Of a stretch of DNA of 39,574 nt, positions 35,196 through 39,574 are shown piece after piece. The notes below the pieces were generated by a model. That model had not been told where the DNA came from, searched no databases, and worked only from the letters and a program-made list of their open reading frames with translations. The stretch is from an uncultured Acholeplasma sp. (GTDB lineage Bacteria > Bacillota_I > Bacilli_A > Acholeplasmatales > Acholeplasmataceae): positions 1-39,574 of the forward strand of contig CALMNM010000133.1 of the NCBI GenBank assembly GCA_937868795.1, written 5' to 3'. Numbering within the stretch: the first letter of the stretch is position 1; every line of letters begins with the position of its first letter. The translations under genes were made by a program, and so were the position numbers.

Positions 35196-35873
35196 TTATT
35201 TTTCAAAATCCGCTTCACTGACTTTCATAGAAGCGAAGATAATGGTTAATAAGACAATAACTAATGTTTGAATCAATCCAAAACCAAGGTCAAAGACTAA
35301 ATGGAAAGCAGGGGTGACGACAATGGATAACCATCCTAATAGGTTATAAAGCAAACCCAAGAGAAGCGCACCAGAGGCAATGTTACCAAATAGACGTAAT
35401 GCCATTGAAACAATCGGAACAAACTCACTCACGATATTCAGTGGTGCCATCGGTGCCAGTGGTTGAAAGACCCCTAGGAAGTGTCGCCAACGTTGACTGA
35501 TGAGTCCTGTCGATTGAACCACGAAGAATGCGGTGAGTGACATCGAGAAGGTAATCGCAGAAAACTGAGTGGGTGAATCTACAGCGACTAAGCCCGTTAT
35601 GTTTGAGATGAAGACATAAATCGCCATGGTCAGTGCATAAGGTGCCACATGTCCCCAGTGTTTCCCCACATAGTTTTTAACAAACCCATTAAATCCTCCG
35701 ACAGCTAGCATAACCGTCGTGATAAGTTTCGAAGGTTTGGCTTTCACATCCAAGCGACTGATCTTTCGACCGATAATGATTGAGAATGTCGCAATCCCTG
35801 TCATCACAATCAGTGAGGTAATGAAGTAATGGGGGAGATTAGCAAGATAATTAATGATCAGATCCAGCATCAT
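35196..35873 (-). CDS. atpB: ATP synthase F0 subunit a
   Basis: Ion-channel stator, 225 residues with about five or six membrane helices. The essential arginine is in ALRLFGNIASG, and the last helix has FGLIQTLVIVLLTIIF. ATG 35873 is chosen because GGAGG lies six bases upstream; a TTG two codons earlier is closer than usual to that site. It overlaps the preceding atpI-like gene by 23 bases. Confidence 0.95.
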   Translation of the reverse strand: MMLDLIINYLANLPHYFITSLIVMTGIATFSIIIGRKISRLDVKAKPSKLITTVMLAVGGFNGFVKNYVGKHWGHVAPYALTMAIYVFISNITGLVAVDSPTQFSAITFSMSLTAFFVVQSTGLISQRWRHFLGVFQPLAPMAPLNIVSEFVPIVSMALRLFGNIASGALLLGLLYNLLGWLSIVVTPAFHLVFDLGFGLIQTLVIVLLTIIFASMKVSEADFEK

Positions 35874-36249
35874 CTTCAACCTCCTTTACTTCTGCTTTTT
35901 TAATCCAAGGGAGGTGGTATACAAAGACACCTATCTTCACGGATGAAATCCCTAAGATTAAAAATATATAACTATAAATCATCGTGTTGCCAGGCAAATC
36001 TTTCGTATCTAGCCATACGATGACAATGATAATCAAATAGAACACATAGCGAAGGAGAAGTTGAGCCATATAATTTTGGGCATTAAATTTTCCCTTAGTG
36101 ATACGGATCATTAAACTATGATTGAAAAGAGCAGTGGCTGAACCTAAAACAGCCCAACTTAAGTAGTCGGGAAAAAAGATGAGTGTCACTAGTGCTAAAA
36201 TGACGGAATAGATTAAGCCAATAATGCTAATGGTGTACATTTCTTTCAT
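35851..36249 (-). CDS. atpI: AtpI-like membrane protein of the ATP synthase operon
   Basis: A 132-residue protein with four hydrophobic segments (about 6-27, 30-50, 68-83 and 90-113) and an acidic C-terminal tail. Similarity to known AtpI is mainly in size, topology and position before atpB. AtpI proteins help c-ring assembly or Mg2+/Ca2+ handling, but the family is loosely conserved. Overlaps both neighbours. Confidence 0.75.
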   Translation of the reverse strand: MKEMYTISIIGLIYSVILALVTLIFFPDYLSWAVLGSATALFNHSLMIRITKGKFNAQNYMAQLLLRYVFYLIIIVIVWLDTKDLPGNTMIYSYIFLILGISSVKIGVFVYHLPWIKKAEVKEVEDDAGSDH

Positions 36250-36475
36250 AGCGTTCCTCGCTTTGAATCATTTTAATGAGTGTGACAAACCCAATCATCA
36301 CACCAAGCCCTAGTCCAATCCCTGTAAGAATGAGATATAGGTTAGTCTCTGGATTGATCTTATATCCAAGCCAATAACCGAACAGGGCAAGCCCTGCAGT
36401 CGTGAAAAAAAACTGCATGACCATCATGTATTTCATAAATAATGTTTTTGTTTTTGAAAGTTTATTTCGTTCCAA
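36227..36475 (-). CDS. atpZ: AtpZ-like small membrane protein
   Basis: About 82 residues with two membrane helices: [19 protein letters not shown] and [20 protein letters not shown], separated by NPETNLY. The G-rich pattern is that of AtpZ/AtpI-type proteins that precede F0 genes. The start is uncertain: TTG 36475 (overlapping upp by 14 bases, GGGGA upstream) or ATG 36436, which has no ribosome site. Downstream overlap with atpI is 23 bases. Confidence 0.7.
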   Translation of the reverse strand: MERNKLSKTKTLFMKYMMVMQFFFTTAGLALFGYWLGYKINPETNLYLILTGIGLGLGVMIGFVTLIKMIQSEERYERNVHH

Positions 36476-37088
36476 AGAGGCGATCCCCACAATCTCCAAG
36501 TCCCGGGACAATATAGCCTACCTCGTTTAAATGAGAATCCATCGCAGCGAGATAAATCGGAACGTCTGGATGTTCTTTTTGCAGACGACTCACGCCTTCT
36601 GGACAACCAACTAACCCGACATAACGGATGTCAGTCGCTCCATGCGCTTTTAAAATCTCGATGGCTTTGCACGCTGAGCCTGCTGTCGCGAGCATGGGGT
36701 CGACCACAAGGACGACGCCATCAATAATATCTTTAGGGAATTTTTGATAATAGACTTGAGGTTCGAGTGTTTCTTCATCACGGTAAAGACCAATATGACC
36801 AATTTTCGCAGTTGGAATCATGTTATGAATGCCTTCCACCATGCCGAGACCGGCACGTAAAATCGGAACAATGACCACGTGTTTATCAAGTTCATAGGCA
36901 GTTGTTTCACAGATCGGTGTTTCAACGATGATGGGTCGTGTGGTGAAATCACGGGTGATTTCATAGGTGATCAGCCCACCTACTTCTGAAACGCTCTCTC
37001 TAAACTCTTTGGTTCCTGTTCGCTTGTCTCTGATCTTGGCCATCTTATGGTTGATCAAAGGATGATTAAGAATCACTACTTTACTCAT
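36462..37088 (-). CDS. upp: uracil phosphoribosyltransferase
   Basis: Pyrimidine salvage: uracil plus PRPP to UMP. The 208 residues match the family. The PRPP loop is [12 protein letters not shown], the uracil site [17 protein letters not shown] at the C-terminus, and ILRAGLGM is also present. It lies between rpiB and the atp genes, the common Firmicutes order. Confidence 0.97.
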   Translation of the reverse strand: MSKVVILNHPLINHKMAKIRDKRTGTKEFRESVSEVGGLITYEITRDFTTRPIIVETPICETTAYELDKHVVIVPILRAGLGMVEGIHNMIPTAKIGHIGLYRDEETLEPQVYYQKFPKDIIDGVVLVVDPMLATAGSACKAIEILKAHGATDIRYVGLVGCPEGVSRLQKEHPDVPIYLAAMDSHLNEVGYIVPGLGDCGDRLFGTK

Positions 37089-37090
37089 GG

Positions 37091-37531
37091 CTATTCCTTC
37101 CCCTCTATGTTTTTAATTTTATCAAGACGTGGTTGGTGTCTTGGTTCAAACGTGGTGTTCATAAAGGTGTTGACAATCGAGATAGCCGTTTCTTCGGAGG
37201 TCGTTCGTCCCCCTAAAGCAATGACATTGGCATTGTTATGTGCCTTGGCAAGGTAGGCAGTATTGTCGTCATAGACAAGTGCTGCACGAACCCCTTTGAC
37301 TTTATTGGCAGCAATCGATATCCCGATGCCTGTTCCACAGAGAACGATACCAAAGTCATAGGTTCCATTCACCACGGCTTCGCCAACTTTTTTCCCGTAA
37401 TCGGGATAGTCAACGGATGCTAACGAATTCGTTCCAAAGTCGGTGACGTCGTGGTTCTCTAAGATGAGAAATGATTTGATTTTTTCTTTCAGTTCATAAC
37501 CACCGTGGTCACTCCCTATCGCGATTTTCAT
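37091..37531 (-). CDS. rpiB: ribose-5-phosphate isomerase B
   Basis: Interconverts ribose-5-phosphate and ribulose-5-phosphate. The 146-residue RpiB fold has [10 protein letters not shown] (7-16), YPDYG, the active-site cysteine in [16 protein letters not shown], and the C-terminal RHQPRLDKI. It is the first gene of the long rpiB-upp-atp transcript and makes the ribose-5-phosphate ultimately needed for PRPP used by Upp. AGGAGG precedes the ATG. Confidence 0.95.
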   Translation of the reverse strand: MKIAIGSDHGGYELKEKIKSFLILENHDVTDFGTNSLASVDYPDYGKKVGEAVVNGTYDFGIVLCGTGIGISIAANKVKGVRAALVYDDNTAYLAKAHNNANVIALGGRTTSEETAISIVNTFMNTTFEPRHQPRLDKIKNIEGKE

Positions 37532-37563
37532 AGCGATCCTCCTTTATTTTTTACCTATTCATC

Positions 37564-37571
37564 ATTATAAC
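37564..37571 (-). promoter_or_regulatory. extended -10 promoter of the rpiB-upp-atp operon
   Basis: TGTTATAAT on the minus strand (TATAAT at 37564-37569) with no standard -35 at the right distance. About 33 bases before the rpiB start. Confidence 0.6.
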
Positions 37572-37585
37572 ATAAAATCCATCCT

Positions 37586-37604
37586 TTATCGTAAAATACG
37601 ATAA
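37586..37604. promoter_or_regulatory. perfect dyad at the -35 region of rpiB-upp-atp, just after typA
   Basis: TTATCGTA-AAA-TACGATAA, perfect eight-base arms. It overlaps where the -35 of the rpiB promoter should be, and it lies eight bases after the typA stop. It could be an operator, a weak typA terminator (only a short T stretch follows), or both. Confidence 0.6.
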
Positions 37605-37611
37605 GGGGAGA

Positions 37612-39435
37612 TTAGTTCTCTTCTCTCATTTCATTGTAGTATGCTTTTTTCCGTTCGTTGGCTCTTAAGATAGCTTTTCTTAACCGAATGGAGTATGGCG
37701 TAATTTCAATGAGTTCATCATCATTGATAAACGCAAGACACGCTTCTAAGTTCATGAAACGTGGCGTCTTTAGGACCACTGTAGAATCTTTACTTGCACT
37801 GCGCATGTTGGTGAGTTGCTTTTCCATGGTGACATTGACGACGAGATCAGTATCTTTGTTAGATTCTCCCACAATCATACCTTCATAGACCGAGACGCGA
37901 GGTTCTAAAAACATTTGACCACGATCTTCTAAACGTCCAATCGCATATGCGGTTGTCATCCCTTGATTCATCGAGACTAAAGCGCCGGTCCGACGATTTC
38001 CTACCGTATCATGCACCATAGGACGATAGTCAAGGAAAATATGAGATAAAATACCATAACCTTTGGTGGCGGTTAAAAATTGTGTGACAAACCCAATTAA
38101 ACCTCGAGATGGCATGATGTAATGAATTCTTGAGTAATCACCGTGTTGACTCATTGAGATCAGATCACCTTTACGATCCCCAAGCATTTCAATGATAGTC
38201 CCCATATAATCAGATGGGCAATCAATTTGCACATCTTCATAAGGTTCATGTTTGATACCATCGATCACCTTGACGATGACTCTGGGGCGAGACACTTGAA
38301 ATTCAAAGCCTTCACGGCGCATATTTTCAATCAGGATACCTAAATGAAGTTCTCCACGACCAGAAACGGTCCATGCTTCACTGGTTTGTATACGATCAAC
38401 GCGAAGCGAGACGTCTTTTTGGGTTTCTTTAAAAAGACGATCATCGAGTTTGGATGCGGTAACGTAACGTCCTTCTTTCCCAGCAAAAGGTGACGTATTC
38501 GTTAAAAATGTCATCTGGACAGTGGGTTCGTCAATATGAAGGTGAGGAAGTGCTTCTTCATCGCCTACTGAGGTAATGGTTTCACCGACATGAATATCGG
38601 GTAATCCCGCTATGGAAACAATGTCTCCAGCGTAAGCTTCCATGACTTCATTTTTGTCCATGCCTAAACTTTGTAGAATCTTTTGAATACGAAACTGAAT
38701 CACACTGCCATCCATTCGGATACATGAGACAAAATCGTTGACCTTTAGCGTTCCACGATAAATTTTCCCGATGCCCATACGACCGACATAATCGTTATAA
38801 TCGATTAAGGCGGGTTGGAATTGGAGGGGTGCATCTTTATCATCACTGGGTTCTGGAATCACTTTGATAATGGTATCTAAAATAGGATCCATTCTTAGTT
38901 CCGGAACGAGTTTAGCTTCATAGTTCGCTAACCCTTGAATTCCTGAAGCATAGACCACGGGAAATTCGAGTTGATGCACATCGGCACCTAAATCGATAAA
39001 TAAATCATAGACTTCATTGACGGTACGTTGGATATCAGCAAATTTGCGATCGATTTTATTGATGACGACAATGGGTAATAACTTAGCTTCAAGCGCTTTT
39101 TTTAACACAAATCGTGTCTGAGGCATGACACCTTCATAGGCATCGACTAAAAGGAGGACACCATCAACCATATACATGATGCGCTCAACTTCGCCACCAA
39201 AATCAGCATGTCCTGGGGTATCCAAGATATTAATTCGGGTGTCCTTATAAATGATCGCGGTATTCTTCGCTAAAATAGTAATGCCGCGTTCTCTTTCTAA
39301 ATCATTGGAATCTAGGGCGCGTTCGCCTAAGTTATCATGGATATCAAAGGTTTCACTCTGTTTTAAAAGCTGATTGACGAGTGTTGTCTTTCCATGATCA
39401 ACGTGAGCGATGATCGCGATATTTCTAATCTTCAT
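37612..39435 (-). CDS. typA: ribosome-associated GTPase TypA/BipA
   Basis: Translational GTPase involved in ribosome assembly and stress adaptation. About 607 residues. G1 is AHVDHGKTT (10-18), G2 lies in RERGITI, G3 in [12 protein letters not shown]4 in NKID. EF-G-like domains and the BipA-specific C-terminal region ([23 protein letters not shown]) follow. The ATG at 39435 with GAGG six bases upstream gives the standard [15 protein letters not shown] start; an ATG four codons earlier also has a purine-rich site and cannot be excluded. Confidence 0.97.
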   Translation of the reverse strand: MKIRNIAIIAHVDHGKTTLVNQLLKQSETFDIHDNLGERALDSNDLERERGITILAKNTAIIYKDTRINILDTPGHADFGGEVERIMYMVDGVLLLVDAYEGVMPQTRFVLKKALEAKLLPIVVINKIDRKFADIQRTVNEVYDLFIDLGADVHQLEFPVVYASGIQGLANYEAKLVPELRMDPILDTIIKVIPEPSDDKDAPLQFQPALIDYNDYVGRMGIGKIYRGTLKVNDFVSCIRMDGSVIQFRIQKILQSLGMDKNEVMEAYAGDIVSIAGLPDIHVGETITSVGDEEALPHLHIDEPTVQMTFLTNTSPFAGKEGRYVTASKLDDRLFKETQKDVSLRVDRIQTSEAWTVSGRGELHLGILIENMRREGFEFQVSRPRVIVKVIDGIKHEPYEDVQIDCPSDYMGTIIEMLGDRKGDLISMSQHGDYSRIHYIMPSRGLIGFVTQFLTATKGYGILSHIFLDYRPMVHDTVGNRRTGALVSMNQGMTTAYAIGRLEDRGQMFLEPRVSVYEGMIVGESNKDTDLVVNVTMEKQLTNMRSASKDSTVVLKTPRFMNLEACLAFINDDELIEITPYSIRLRKAILRANERKKAYYNEMREEN

Positions 39436-39461
39436 TGTAGTCCTCATTTCTAACCTTTCCT

Positions 39462-39488
39462 ATTATATCTCATTTTATTAAAAATGAG
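39462..39488 (-). promoter_or_regulatory. typA promoter with dyad in the spacer
   Basis: TATAAT at 39462-39467 on the minus strand. Directly upstream is a perfect dyad CTCATTTT / AAAATGAG (39469-39488, four-base centre) that fills the spacer region; a weak -35 (TTACTC) abuts it. Candidate operator. Confidence 0.55.
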
Positions 39489-39492
39489 TAAG

Positions 39493-39520
39493 AAAAAAGC
39501 TAGAAAGTATCTCTAGCTTT
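39493..39520 (-). terminator. terminator of the gene upstream of typA
   Basis: AAAGCTAGA / TCTAGCTTT stem (nine pairs, seven-base loop), then T run on the minus strand. The stop of the partial frame upstream lies in the stem. Confidence 0.8.
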
Positions 39521-39574
39521 ATTTTTCTTCACTTAAAACACCGCTTAAACCAATTAAAGTAAATCTGTCTTTTC
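39519..39574 (-). CDS. C-terminal end of an unidentified gene (partial)
   Basis: On the minus strand an open frame enters from the window edge, reads KDRFTLIGLSGVLSEEK and stops with TAA just inside the terminator stem. The placement of the stop relative to the terminator supports a real gene end, but 17 residues are too few to name it. Confidence 0.45.
   Translation of the reverse strand, partial: KDRFTLIGLSGVLSEEK

Overview
The window looks like a chromosomal segment from a low-GC, Firmicutes/Mollicutes-type bacterium. Acholeplasmatales or Izemoplasmatales relatives would fit, but this is inference; no rRNA or tRNA gene is present to confirm it. Support comes from Firmicutes-style gene neighbourhoods (rpiB-upp-atp operon followed by a YwzB/DUF1146 gene; walJ next to rlmH), sigma-A-like promoters often with an extended -10, AGGAGG ribosome sites, and TGA used as a stop. 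Two predicted lipoproteins and several membrane proteins indicate a single-membrane envelope. Genes are tightly packed and almost every operon ends in a clear hairpin terminator.

Left part (1-6300, minus strand): an aromatic amino-acid operon, aroF (DAHP synthase) - tyrA - aroB - aroA - chorismate mutase - aroE - aroC (cut by the window edge), with genes overlapping by 1-23 bases. Its leader encodes a 15-residue peptide with five consecutive tyrosine codons, followed by a terminator hairpin and competing pairings: a tyrosine attenuator. Divergent from it (6412-7820) is a PadR regulator with a HAAS/DUF1700-type membrane protein made of six repeats, behind a promoter carrying two copies of TGTG-N5-CACAGTAA.

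Middle (7868-17704): an rRNA m5C methyltransferase (minus). Then a six-gene plus-strand operon (8932-14121): membrane protein, TerY/YegL-like von Willebrand A protein, PP2C phosphatase, an 865-residue YegI-like kinase, and two tiny membrane proteins. The kinase is internally duplicated: an apparently competent kinase domain plus zinc module is followed by a degenerate pseudokinase copy plus an identically spaced zinc module and a membrane segment. This is the most novel-looking system here. It is followed by a PdxR-type (MocR) regulator divergent from pdxS-pdxT (vitamin B6), and by mscL.

Right-middle (17712-29393): walJ-rlmH-HAD-degV (minus), a 981-residue SurA/PrsA-like lipoprotein, cca-yhaM (minus), a DHFR-like reductase, a second degV, a YigZ/IMPACT protein and a CotH-kinase-family lipoprotein.

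Right (29429-39574, minus): rpiB-upp-atpZ-atpI-atpBEFHAGDC-DUF1146. The c subunit carries the residues of a Na+-binding site, so a Na+-coupled ATP synthase is likely. Last come typA and the final codons of an unidentified gene. Several promoters contain different perfect dyads (aroF, vWA operon, rpiB-atp, typA), suggesting dedicated regulators.
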